A stretch of 64,000 bases of DNA from Ptiloglossa arizonensis (lineage: Eukaryota; Arthropoda; Insecta; Hymenoptera; Colletidae), in the NCBI RefSeq assembly GCF_051014685.1, contig NC_135052.1, positions 10,313,105-10,377,104 of the forward strand, given 5' to 3'. Both the position numbers and the translations under genes were made by a program. The notes below the pieces were generated by a model. The model made no database searches. It was given only the letters and a program-made list of their open reading frames with translations, and was not told where the DNA came from. Shown in pieces: positions 34,801 through 45,315 of the stretch. Numbering within the stretch: the stretch's first letter is position 1; every line of letters begins with the position of its first letter.

Positions 34801-37800
34801 ATATCTTGTACCTGCATAACAGTATCAAGATGACGATGCTTTTGATCCCTTATATGTTCTCGCTGCTGTAATTTTCGTTGCAACTGTAATTGTGCTTCTC
34901 TGAGTTTCCCAGATTTTCCAGTGAGAGGTGTTACACGCAAATCTGTAGTTGACTCTAAATACACAACGTTACTTGTAGCCTATTTTTAATAGAATTATTT
35001 CTAAAATGTACACAAATTAACAAACCTTTATTTGTTGATGTATTAGAATCTCCTGAAGCACACAATATGCATATAGCAGCCAGAGATCGAGTATCAACAC
35101 AAAGATTATCAACAAGATGACGTGCTAAGGCACTCAAAGTTGGAAATTTCAAGCCCAACAGACTTTCTGCCCATTCTCTGATCAATGTAGATGCAGCTCC
35201 CAACATTTCTTCGGTAATATTTTCATCTACATCATCGCTCTAAAGGATTGAATGTTTAAAATAAAAACACTTATTATTACTAAAGAAACTAATTTTAAGT
35301 TACATTATTTTCAGACAATATCACATTCAATTCTAATGTAAAATATATTTGTAAACATAACTGAATAGATGTTTCCCAATATACAAAACTAACACAAATC
35401 ATTTATTACAAGAGCAGTCTAAAACATTTCAAATTTAATCTTATATCTCACAGTTTGTGTTCCAGTTATATTAGGCAATGTTGGAGGATCCAATTTAACT
35501 CTCTTGCGCATTCCAGCATAACAATAACGTGAATTGCCTCGCGTGCCTAGTCTGCGTGGTCGAACTCGTGGATACACCTGCTTCATTACTTTTCCAAAGT
35601 CAGCAGTTGATAAGGGTTTCATAGAATTCCGCATACAGTACATACTGTAAATAAATTAAAACAACAAAAATAAAATGACAAATTACAATATATTTCATGA
35701 TATAATTTGTAGTCGAAGATACAAAGTAATTTTAGAACGAAATTTGTTATTTTACAATATACTGTGATCATACTAAATTTGTACTTGGTTATAAATTTAT
35801 ATGACAAATTGTTTTGTAAATAAGTACAATATTATTATAAATTTATACAATAATTTTTAAGACATGCAAGATTTAAAACTCTTACTTATATTCATCATAC
35901 ACTTCTTGTTTTGGTAAAGAGACATCAGGATCTTCTTCCAAATGTGTCTTAATCCACATGATAGTTTGATGAATTTCATAGCGATTTCCTAATGGATTTA
36001 ATGGTTGTCTCAAAGGATCAACAGTTCCCCCAGTATTAGTCAATGATAATGGAAGTTTCAGGTACAATAACAATTTTTCTTCTATTTTGAGTTGTTCAAT
36101 TTGTGAAAAGATATCCTGAATGTGTGTTTTCGATTCTTCACTAGGTATAAAAATTAATATAAGATTAGCATAAATAATATTTAAAACATCTATTAAATAG
36201 AAAGGATATTCAAAGTTTAAGAAATTGAAAAGTATGAATAATTTTTTTTTAACTTTGAAAATATTAAAAACAATATAATACATTAATACTTTAATATTGC
36301 AATAATTTAAACATGCAATGAACAATGGAATTTTCTTGCACATACGAAGTGCCTTACCTAATATTATCTGATATATCTCCTCTACTTTTAAAATGATAAA
36401 AAACTGTTTTCTACAAAATTTATATGATTTTGTAGAAAGTAGTATGATGGAAACATTTTTTCTTCAGATGAGATAATCTTCATTACTATTTTTAATTTTT
36501 TACACAAAATACTTTTTTTATCGATAGTTAATAGCAACATTTATGAAAAATTTAACATTTTGTAATTCAAATGCACTCAAGGTCAATGTAGGTCAAAATT
36601 ATCTGTTTAAAAATTATTGTTAAAAAGAACTATTTCATGTACTCAAACATCACATTATTTTTCACATTATTTATTCTATCTCAATTTAATTATAAGAATC
36701 ATATAAATGTTATTTTATATTTGCTTTCTTTTCTATTATAATGATAATTGATAAATATTAAAATTTCTTTTTTATGTACTATAAAATCTTCAAAGATTAT
36801 GCAGGTTTAAATGATTAATTTTAAAACATATATATCGAAATCAATAGTAAATTATTTAATGCCTTTTCAAAAAGTGAAATAGAAACCTTGAAGCACCATT
36901 GTTAAATTCATTTTAAGTACTATTATGAGATGATGACACATAAAATATAATATTCTATTTAAAAGCATGAAGATGATTCTAATATTTCTTTAATGTCTTC
37001 ATTTAAAACAAATGTTTTATTATACTTTGCTTCCATGAACCCATATACTTTTTGTAGAAAATTTTGTTACAATTCTAAAAATAGATGAAACATTTTAAAT
37101 GGCGTTAGGTAGGGCATTTTGTATATTAAAAGATTTTTCTAAAATGTGGAAAATTTGAGCTTACAGCTATGTATATTTCCAATAAGTGAAAACGGAAATT
37201 CAACTTTTATTCAATATTCAGTATATCATTTTAAGAAAAATATACTCCAATTCTTTGTATCCTCTAGTTAAATTTTTAGTTATCATACAGTGGTAAACAT
37301 TTAAAGTAAAAATTTGTACTGATCAGTATCAAACATTATTTATTCAAACAGTTTAATTTCCTAAACTAATGTAGGTGACATGAAAAATAAATTTCGTTGC
37401 ATTAAGCTTTTTTTAGGAGAAAAATTGGATTTTTAATTACAAAATTGTACTTTGTGTGTATGTATATACACAAGAGTAAGTGAGTGAATGAGTGAGTGAG
37501 TGAGTGAGTGAGTTAGTGAGTAAGTAAGTGAGTGAATAAGTGAGTGAGTGAGTAAGTGTGTGTATGTGAGTGAGTGAGTGAGTGAGTGAGTGAGTGAGTG
37601 AGTGAGTGAGTGAGTGAGTGAGTGAGTGAGTGAGTGAGTGAGTGAAGGAGTGAGTGAGGGAGTGAGTGAGGGAGTGAGTAAGCAAGAGGGTAAGAGAGTG
37701 AGAGAAAGAGCTGAATTAACCTGATGCTATCTTCGATCATGAGCCGAATTTTATCGTGCTTGGCAGCTGTGCCATGGTTCGCCAGGGCCGTGAACTTGGC

Positions 37801-38055
37801 CGCGATGATATCTTGAAGTAGGTCGCCGTCGTGGAAGCCGTTCGAAAATCTGCCGGCAGCCGGTCGCTGGCTCGGTTGCATTTGCTTGTTATTATCGTTA
37901 ATGCCGGCATTAATACTGCCATCACCATTTTCGAGGGAAACGTCAGTTCGTTCCTTCTTGATTCGCCTGCCGTCGAATGCGCTTTCGTCGGCATTAAGCT
38001 CGATTCTTGGTTTGCTGACGCAGGGCTTCGTTTGATCATGGTTATCAGTACTCAT
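31856..38055 (-). CDS. RFX7: RFX-family winged-helix transcription factor, RFX7 type
   Basis: DNA-binding regulator of the RFX5/RFX7 branch, nuclear, recognising X-box elements. Six exons: 37721-38055, 35886-36140, 35452-35644, 35026-35239, 34812-34954 and 31856-34417, in phase, giving 1233 residues. The N-terminal helical region EEKLLLYLKLPLSL corresponds to EKLYLYLQLP in human RFX7. The winged helix spans about 164-247 (IKTHLEEDPDVSLPKQEVYD, STADFGKVMKQVYP, RRLGTRGNSRYCYAGMRKR). The 2.5-kb last exon encodes a disordered Ser/Pro/Gln-rich tail with vertebrate RFX7-like islands FTPISPGPHSP and RSQSVPL. The dimerisation and extended C-terminal domains of RFX1-3 are absent, supporting the RFX7 assignment. 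The start ATG lies in a small CpG-rich island. PITRM1 starts 1.9 kb away on the other strand. Confidence 0.93.
37473..37690. repeat. (GTGA)n microsatellite beside an RFX7 splice donor
   Basis: About 215 bp of tetranucleotide repeat with a few interruptions lies in RFX7 intron 1, ending roughly 30 bp from the donor at 37715-37720. Because the unit has four bases it translates in all frames, which produces spurious THSL-repeat ORFs on the minus strand. Confidence 0.95.
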
Positions 38056-39940
38056 CGTACCCCGTCACCGGAGGCGTCTCAATTACGTGTGTAAAAATTT
38101 ATCACCTCCCGTAGGATGCGAGTACCCTACCATTTTGTCAGAGTCAGCTGGACTACTTGTTAGCATTGCACTCCCGGTGATTATACATGAGCGCCATTCG
38201 AGACCCTCCACTCGCGCGGACCGACAAGTTGCCGAAGCGCATACAATATAAGAATAACCGCGAATCCGTCATACCGATTTCGCGCGCAACGTTTTACTTG
38301 CGCCTTTTGGCATAGTTAGATTTGGCGAAATGCACTTATGCACGATCCATGACGAACTTGAAAGCCAGGATTAGTGGACGGTCTACTAGGCACGAAAATC
38401 CGAGAAGTTTGCGCGTTCTTCGATCGTCATAGATCTTGCGTTTCGTCTTATGGGAACCGCTTCGTATCGCTTTCTCTGACGTGTCATGGTCGCGTTTTCA
38501 TTAAATCCATAGTTCCTTCGAAAATGTCGATAATCATTGGAGATTTTCTTTTATGTTCCTTAATTATATATATTTTGAAATTGTAAAATAAATATAAATG
38601 TTTTATATATTCTAAAATAAATAACAACATTGTTGAATTTGTAATTAAATTGTACTAAATAGTAACAACAATTTCCAACATAATTGTAAAAAGTACAAGT
38701 TTCGTTCATTGTAATTTTGCCCATTTTATTTCCTCCATTTCGTATTTCTTATTGGATATTTCTGATGAAATGCCTATAATTATTGGTTTATTCATTGAAT
38801 ATGATTTATGATATATTATATGAAGTAATATTATTGGTTGATATTCCATTATAGGGAAGAGCATTTTCTTATGTAATGTAAACGACGTATAGAATAAAAT
38901 ATAAATTTAACTATTTTAGATTAAAACTGTAAATAATTTTTAAGTAAAAAATATTGTTTCAAATTTTTTATTATTAACTATAGTATTCTAGTGATATTTT
39001 GTATTTTACATTAGCAATGGTTAAATAATGTTTCACCTATTGAATTACTTGCTGCGTGAACGATATTTTAAGACCGTTCAGTGTCAGTTACAGAAAAGTA
39101 CTTATGCGATTCTCAATTTGTAGAAACGATTGCATTTCTTGAGCTCGTTTGACTTCAACGACCCGAGCATTCGCTTTCATGTTTATCGACATCATTTGCT
39201 ACCCTCATTCTCTGTCTGTCAATTGCAGGGTAGTATACACATTGAAAACAAAGAGGGGGAACCGGTACAAATAATTTACAAAAATTAATTTATAAAAAAA
39301 ATTTTTAAAATGTCGAATTTTTCAAAATAAATTGCTATTGAGGATAATTAAAATTTACATACTGTATAAAAGTATTAAAAGGTAAGTGTTAATAAATTAA
39401 AATAAAGTTTAGATTTGAGAATTATTAATTTATCCGATAAATACTTATCCTTGTATCTATTTCATATTATATTTGATATTTCATAATTGAATATAAAAAA
39501 TTGTATTCAGAGTATAATAACCGAAATATAATAATAAATATCATTGATTTCAAATATCATTCATTATTTCGTGAATTTTTCGGCATAGCTATTACCACGT
39601 TTATTACTCAATTCAATAACCTAGTGCACTGCAATAGTTGTTGGTGAATAATGTCTTAATGAATGTTATGGTATTCAGTGTAATAAAAAGCCACATACCA
39701 TAGTTTCTTTTATTTTAAATTCAAAAAGTGAATAATTCACGAGTGCTTGTTTCGTGAAGTATACAACATAAACAATTATCTACATTTTTACATATTCGAC
39801 ATTTGTCTTTGGTGAGTGATATTTAGTGTAAAAAGATTTACTGTTCCCAAAAATCTTTCATTGCACATTATTTAATTGGTAATATAGGGGTTAGATTATT
39901 TGTCTTTGGTATTTTTCAGATATTGAAATACTAAAGAACA
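38056..39940. promoter_or_regulatory. Divergent RFX7/PITRM1 promoter region
   Basis: The first 350 bases upstream of the RFX7 start are CpG-rich compared with the AT-rich flanks and probably hold its transcription start. The remainder is AT-rich. A pyrimidine-rich acceptor-like sequence (TATTTTTCAG at about 39920) lies 20 bases before the PITRM1 ATG, which suggests a spliced 5' untranslated exon. The 70-codon ORF at 38374-38586 is unrecognised. Confidence 0.5.
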
Positions 39941-42900
39941 ATGTTGAGGATATTGAATTTATCTCAGAAATTATATTTGTATCCACGTGGATTGCAGCAA
40001 TATTTGAAGCATTGCAAATTTCATTTGCAAAAAAATACAACATTTAATGCTACACAAAATGAAATAAATTTGTCTCAAGGTGAATTTAAAAAATTTCAAA
40101 GAGGAGAAGTTATTCATGGTTTCGTAGTGGATACAATTGCAAAAGTAGATGAATTACATTTGACTGCAGTGCAATTAACTCATTTGGGTAGTGGTGCACA
40201 ATATTTGCATTTAGCTAGAGATGATAGCAATAATGTCTTTTCGGTTGGATTTCGCACAACTCCTAAAGATTCCACAGGTTTACCACATATTTTGGAACAC
40301 ATTACTCTTTGTGGTAGTGAAAAGTATCCATGTAGAGATCCATTCTTTCGAATGTTAAGAAGATCATTAGCTACCTTTATGAATGCCATGACAGGACCTG
40401 ATTACACTATATATCCATTTTCTACACAAAATTTGAAAGATTATCGAAATTTACAATCCGTATATATGGATTCAGTGTTTAAACCAAATCTGCGAGAACT
40501 TGATTTTAAACAAGAGGGTTGGAGATTAGAGCACGAAGATGTTAATGATAAAAATTCCCCCATTGTTTTCAAGGGAGTAGTTTTTAATGAAATGAAAGGT
40601 GTTTTCAATGAAAATCAGGCCATATTAGCTGAACAATTACTAAATAACATTTTACCTAGTCATACGTATGCAGTAATTTCTGGAGGAGATCCACTTGTTA
40701 TCCCCAATTTGAAACATATAGATCTGGTCAATTTTCATAAAACTTATTATCACCCTTCTAATTCTAGATTCTATTCATATGGTAACTTTCCTTTAGAAGA
40801 TCATTTAAAATTTATTAATGATCAATACTTATTTCTAGTAGATAAAATTGATACATCTATGTCAGTAGTTCCTGCAGAGAAACGTTGGGATAAACCAAGA
40901 AAGAAACATATTACGTGTAGACCGGATCCTATGGCTGCAGATCCTAATCGACAGGGTACTATAGCTATAGGTCATTTATGCAATGACATACTTGATATAC
41001 AAAAGACTTTTGAAATGCATGTTTTATCTCAACTTCTTTTAAACGGTCCAAATTCAGCATTTTATAAATCTTTGGTGGAATCAGATTTGGGAATTGCTTT
41101 TGGTCCAATGACAGGTTTTGATGATCATTGTAAAGATACAATGTTTGTTGTAAGTCTACTTGGTGTTAAGGAAGAAAATTTCATAAAGGTAGAACAAATC
41201 TTTAATGAAACTGTAGAAAGAATTATTGATAAAGGTTTTGAAAAAGATCATATTGATGCAGTTTTGCATAGTATTGAATTGCAAGTAAAACATCAGACTT
41301 CTAATTTTGGATTACAATTACTTTTCAATTTATCACCATTATGGAATCACGGAGGAAATCTTATACGGTCAATGAGAATTAATGAATCAATTAAAAAACT
41401 TATCCAAAAAATGGTAAAAGATAATAGGTACCTCCAAAAATTAGTGCAGACTTACTTAATGAATAATAATCACAAATTAGTATTAACAATGTTACCGTAT
41501 GAACATTATGATTATGATAAAATGGTTGCTGAACGTAAATTGTTAGACTTGAAATTAAAACAACTTTCTGCAGCAGAATTAGATCAAATTTATGTTGATG
41601 GACAAATTTTACTTCAAGAACAACAAAAAAAGGAAGATTTAAGTGTTCTTCCTACTTTGAAAATAGAAGATATAAAACCAAATGTAGAACGATATAAACT
41701 TACACATGTAAAATTAGTTGATGTTCCATTACAAATATCTATTGAACCAACAAATAATGTTTGTTACTATCGAGGAATTCTCAATACCCATAGTCTATGT
41801 ACAGAATTAAAAAGTTTATTACCACTTTTTAACAATATCATTACAAAAATGGGTACAAAAAGTTACGATTACAGAAATTTTGATCAGATGATACGATTAA
41901 AAACTGGAGGCTTAAATTTTATGAGTCATGTTGCTGAACATAAAAGTAATTTATTACAATATGAAGAAGGAATACTAATAGAATCATATTGTTTAGAGCC
42001 TAATATAACTGATATGTTTCAACTTTGGTCGGAAGTGTTTAATAATGTTGAATTGTCTGATCTTCAGAGATTTGAAACACTTGTTAAAACAAATGCAGCA
42101 GATTTGATAAATGGAATTGCAGATTCAGGACATATGTATGCAATGAGTAGCGCAGCCAGTTTAGTTTCACCAATTACCAAGTATAAAGAAACTTTATCGG
42201 GCTTGGAATTTGTGTCAAGAATGAAAAAAATAGCACAAATGCAAGATTTAAATTCTATATTAAATCAAATGCAAGAGATATGTGAACATGTTCTGAATAA
42301 ACAATATCTGCGATCAGCAATAAATTTATCCAAAACCAATGAAATGAATATATTAGATAATGTACATGAATTTTACAAATCATTAAAGGGCACATTTAAA
42401 GATTCAAATATTTTCATAGATAATCAAAATATGGAAGTGGGAGAGAGTGCTATCCATTATGTATTGCCATATACAGTCAATTATTTAGCAAAAGCAATTT
42501 TTACAGTTCCATTTGGAGATTCAGATTATGCACCTTTACAAGTACTATCTCAGTTGATCTCATCAGTTTATTTACATCCAGAAATTCGTGAAAAAGGTGG
42601 AGCTTATGGTGGTGGTGCAAAGTTATCGTCAGATGGAATCTTTATATTTTATTCTTATAGAGATCCTAATTCTATTCGTACTTTAGATTTGTTTGAAAAA
42701 ACATATGATTTTTTGTTAAATTATTCAATACCAGAAAGTGATATCAATGAAGCAAAATTGAGAATATTTCAACGTATTGATGCCCCAGTTCCTCCATGTA
42801 ATCGTGGTATGATTAGATTTAAATATAATTTAACAGATGATGATATTCAAGAACAAAGAGAACAATTAAAATCTGTAACTAAGGATCAACTTATGAATGT

Positions 42901-43051
42901 TGCTACAAAATATTTACAACCTGGACAAAATGACATTAGAGTAGGGCGTGCGTTGATAGGGCCAGTTAATCATGATTTATTAAATAGACACTCAGAAAAC
43001 TGGATAATTCAGAATCAAGAAGAAAAAACACAAGCAAGGGCGGTTGAATAA
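39941..43051 (+). CDS. PITRM1: Presequence protease, mitochondrial (M16C)
   Basis: Matrix zinc peptidase that degrades cleaved targeting presequences and other unstructured peptides. The 1036-residue product matches the usual length (human 1037). The inverted zinc motif is HILEH at 116-120, with the distal ligand Glu217 in VVFNEMKGVF. The C-terminal half keeps the M16C closing signature REKGGAYGGGAKL, used in substrate binding. A basic, Leu-rich start (MLRILNLSQKLYLYPRGLQQ) suits a mitochondrial presequence. The whole coding region is one exon, unlike every other complete gene here. The AATAAA at 43047-43052 overlaps the stop codon. METTL25B begins only 268 bp downstream on the same strand. 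The identification is firm. Confidence 0.97.
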   Translation: MLRILNLSQKLYLYPRGLQQYLKHCKFHLQKNTTFNATQNEINLSQGEFKKFQRGEVIHGFVVDTIAKVDELHLTAVQLTHLGSGAQYLHLARDDSNNVFSVGFRTTPKDSTGLPHILEHITLCGSEKYPCRDPFFRMLRRSLATFMNAMTGPDYTIYPFSTQNLKDYRNLQSVYMDSVFKPNLRELDFKQEGWRLEHEDVNDKNSPIVFKGVVFNEMKGVFNENQAILAEQLLNNILPSHTYAVISGGDPLVIPNLKHIDLVNFHKTYYHPSNSRFYSYGNFPLEDHLKFINDQYLFLVDKIDTSMSVVPAEKRWDKPRKKHITCRPDPMAADPNRQGTIAIGHLCNDILDIQKTFEMHVLSQLLLNGPNSAFYKSLVESDLGIAFGPMTGFDDHCKDTMFVVSLLGVKEENFIKVEQIFNETVERIIDKGFEKDHIDAVLHSIELQVKHQTSNFGLQLLFNLSPLWNHGGNLIRSMRINESIKKLIQKMVKDNRYLQKLVQTYLMNNNHKLVLTMLPYEHYDYDKMVAERKLLDLKLKQLSAAELDQIYVDGQILLQEQQKKEDLSVLPTLKIEDIKPNVERYKLTHVKLVDVPLQISIEPTNNVCYYRGILNTHSLCTELKSLLPLFNNIITKMGTKSYDYRNFDQMIRLKTGGLNFMSHVAEHKSNLLQYEEGILIESYCLEPNITDMFQLWSEVFNNVELSDLQRFETLVKTNAADLINGIADSGHMYAMSSAASLVSPITKYKETLSGLEFVSRMKKIAQMQDLNSILNQMQEICEHVLNKQYLRSAINLSKTNEMNILDNVHEFYKSLKGTFKDSNIFIDNQNMEVGESAIHYVLPYTVNYLAKAIFTVPFGDSDYAPLQVLSQLISSVYLHPEIREKGGAYGGGAKLSSDGIFIFYSYRDPNSIRTLDLFEKTYDFLLNYSIPESDINEAKLRIFQRIDAPVPPCNRGMIRFKYNLTDDDIQEQREQLKSVTKDQLMNVATKYLQPGQNDIRVGRALIGPVNHDLLNRHSENWIIQNQEEKTQARAVE

Positions 43052-43205
43052 ATGTTTTGTTAAGTTAAAAATCTGTGAAATTATTTGTGCAAATTTTTAG
43101 TATATATATATACTACATTAATTGTATACATATTAAGGTTTATATATAAATAATATATGTAATTTACAAAAAATAAATTTTATAAGAATTACAACATTGC
43201 GAGTT

Positions 43206-43206
<1 letters not shown>

Positions 43207-43246
<40 letters not shown>
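43207..43246. repeat. (TA)n microsatellite between PITRM1 and METTL25B
   Basis: About 20 uninterrupted TA units lie in the 268-bp interval between the two tandem genes. The tract is likely length-polymorphic and occupies the space where the METTL25B promoter or the PITRM1 3' end must be. Confidence 0.95.
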
Positions 43247-43247
<1 letters not shown>

Positions 43248-43319
43248 CCTGAATAAACCATTTTTGTAGTTATAGAGTAAAAGTGAATATTAAAATATAG
43301 TTGTTTTCTTTTATATTAG

Positions 43320-45103
43320 ATGGCGTGTATAAATGAATCTGTACAAAATAAATATTTTTTGGATGCATTGAATTTATTTGTCGAAACACAGTGGCTTTAT
43401 AACTCGCCAGTCACAGATTTATTAACCAGAGGATTGCTTGATTTATTTCCAAAAGACTGGTTGAATGATTTGCAAATTTTAGAAAACCAAGAATTTAACA
43501 ATATTGTTGTGAGAAAAACAACAAAGGTTGGAAAATAAATATAATTATTTGCAATGTAAATCTATTTTAACAATATACAAAATATTATTTTATTTTTAGC
43601 CATTGTGGTCAGAGTCTTTAAAGATTTTTGTTGAAAAATGTAAATATATTGATCAATTACCACTTACAAATACTATATTGTTAACAACATTACCAACAAA
43701 TTTTCAAGTAGGACTAAGTAAAAAAAAACAACATGAAATAATGCATTTGGCACATTTAGTGCATAAGCAATGTGCACTACATAAAATTAAAGTTATTGTT
43801 GATTTTGGTGCAGGTTTAGTGAGTAATATATATTTATGTACATTACATATTTCCCTTTGAATTTGTATGTATAGATACATTTTTATTACAGGGGTATGTT
43901 TGTCAATTATTATACCATTTGTATGGTTATCAAGTTCTTGGATTAGAGAAAAGTCAAGCAAAAGTAAATGAAGCTAAAAGTAGACAAGTAAAAATGTATC
44001 CTGATTCACTAGCATATGTTAAATACAATTGTTGTGATTTGACATGTAATTCTGTTGAAGTAATAGAGGCTATTTTAAATACTGAATTCCAAGAAAATTC
44101 AGATGTTTGTTTAATTGGTTTACATGCTTGCGGAGATCTTAGCATACATGCATCAAAAATATTTCTTAATATGAAAGTAGCACGAATTTTGATTATGATA
44201 TCTTGTTGTTACCATAAACTATCAATATCAAAAAGGACAAAAATAAATGCATCAACTGAAAAACAATACTTTAACAACTTCCCATTATCTGATTGTTTTA
44301 AATCTGTAATTTTTAACTCTAATTTTGACATTGGTTTCTTCTTAAGGCAACCGTTTTTACGATTAGCGTGCCAAGAACCAACAGATAGATGGATTAATAT
44401 GTCCGTTGAAACTCACAATCAACACTCTTTTTATGTTCTTGCAAGGGCAGTTCTTCAATTATATGCAACTGAGAGTGAGTATCTATTTCTTTGATTAGTA
44501 GTCTTTATTTAACATTGATCTATAAAATAAAGAAATGTTTCAGACGATTTTTTTCTCAAGAAACGCACTCGCAAAGGAACAAGAAAATCACAGTGTTCAA
44601 ATTTTGAAACTTACATTAAAGATTCATTAAATAGATATATTTTACAACCATTAAAAGGCCAAGAAATTAAAGAAGAAGGTGCTATTGTGTATTTCAATTA
44701 AATATTTTCTTCTAATATGTTTACAAATGTATTCTATTAATTTACATAGTATTAAAGTTTTTAAATATATACACTATATACAATATAAGTAACTTTAACA
44801 TTCAATTACAAAATAATAGAACATAACATTAAGTTATTAAATTAATATTTTTCAGGTGTACAATCCAATCTTGATATACACGAGAAAAATATAATAGAAC
44901 TGTGGAAAAGTCATTGTAACAAACTAAATGAAGTAGAAATTTATACCGCTTTACAGTTAATGTTACAAGCACCTGCAGAGTCACTTATTCTTGAAGATCG
45001 ATTGTGTTGGTTGCAAGAACAGGGTTTAGATGCTACAATTATTTCAGTTATGAACAAACAGTTGTCTCCACGATCATATGCAATTGTATCTTGGAAAAGA
45101 TAA
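43320..45103 (+). CDS. METTL25B: Methyltransferase-like protein 25B (RRNAD1 family)
   Basis: Putative SAM-dependent methyltransferase of the METTL25/RRNAD1 family; the substrate is not established to my knowledge. Five exons: 43320-43526, 43600-43818, 43892-44474, 44544-44678 and 44856-45103, in phase, giving 463 residues. The SAM-binding glycine loop is VDFGAGLGYVCQLL (about 136-149), followed by an acidic beta-2 end (QVLGLEKSQAKV) and motif CLIGLHACGDLS. ISCCYHKLS follows, as in the family. The conserved C-terminal signature RLCWLQEQGLDATI and LSPRSYAIVSWKR is present. AATAAA at 45102-45107 overlaps the stop codon. MED8 ends 212 bp away in convergent orientation, so the two transcripts may overlap at their 3' ends. 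Confidence 0.9.
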
Positions 45104-45315
45104 TAAACATTTATAAAAGAATATTTTTGCAACGAGTATTTCTATTAAATTGTTATAAATTTAAAAATTAAAAGTGTGATGTAAGTAATACTTTTAGTTT
45201 AGCGGTAACATACACGCATAAAAAGAAATTAGTTAAAATGACACTATTTTTTACGAACTCGAAGATATTTTACTAGAATGCAGAACATCTTTTTGAGATA
45301 GCGAATTCGTATACT

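Noticed and set aside
37437..37685. THSL-repeat ORF beside RFX7
   Set aside because: Direct translation of the GTGA tetranucleotide repeat in an intron.
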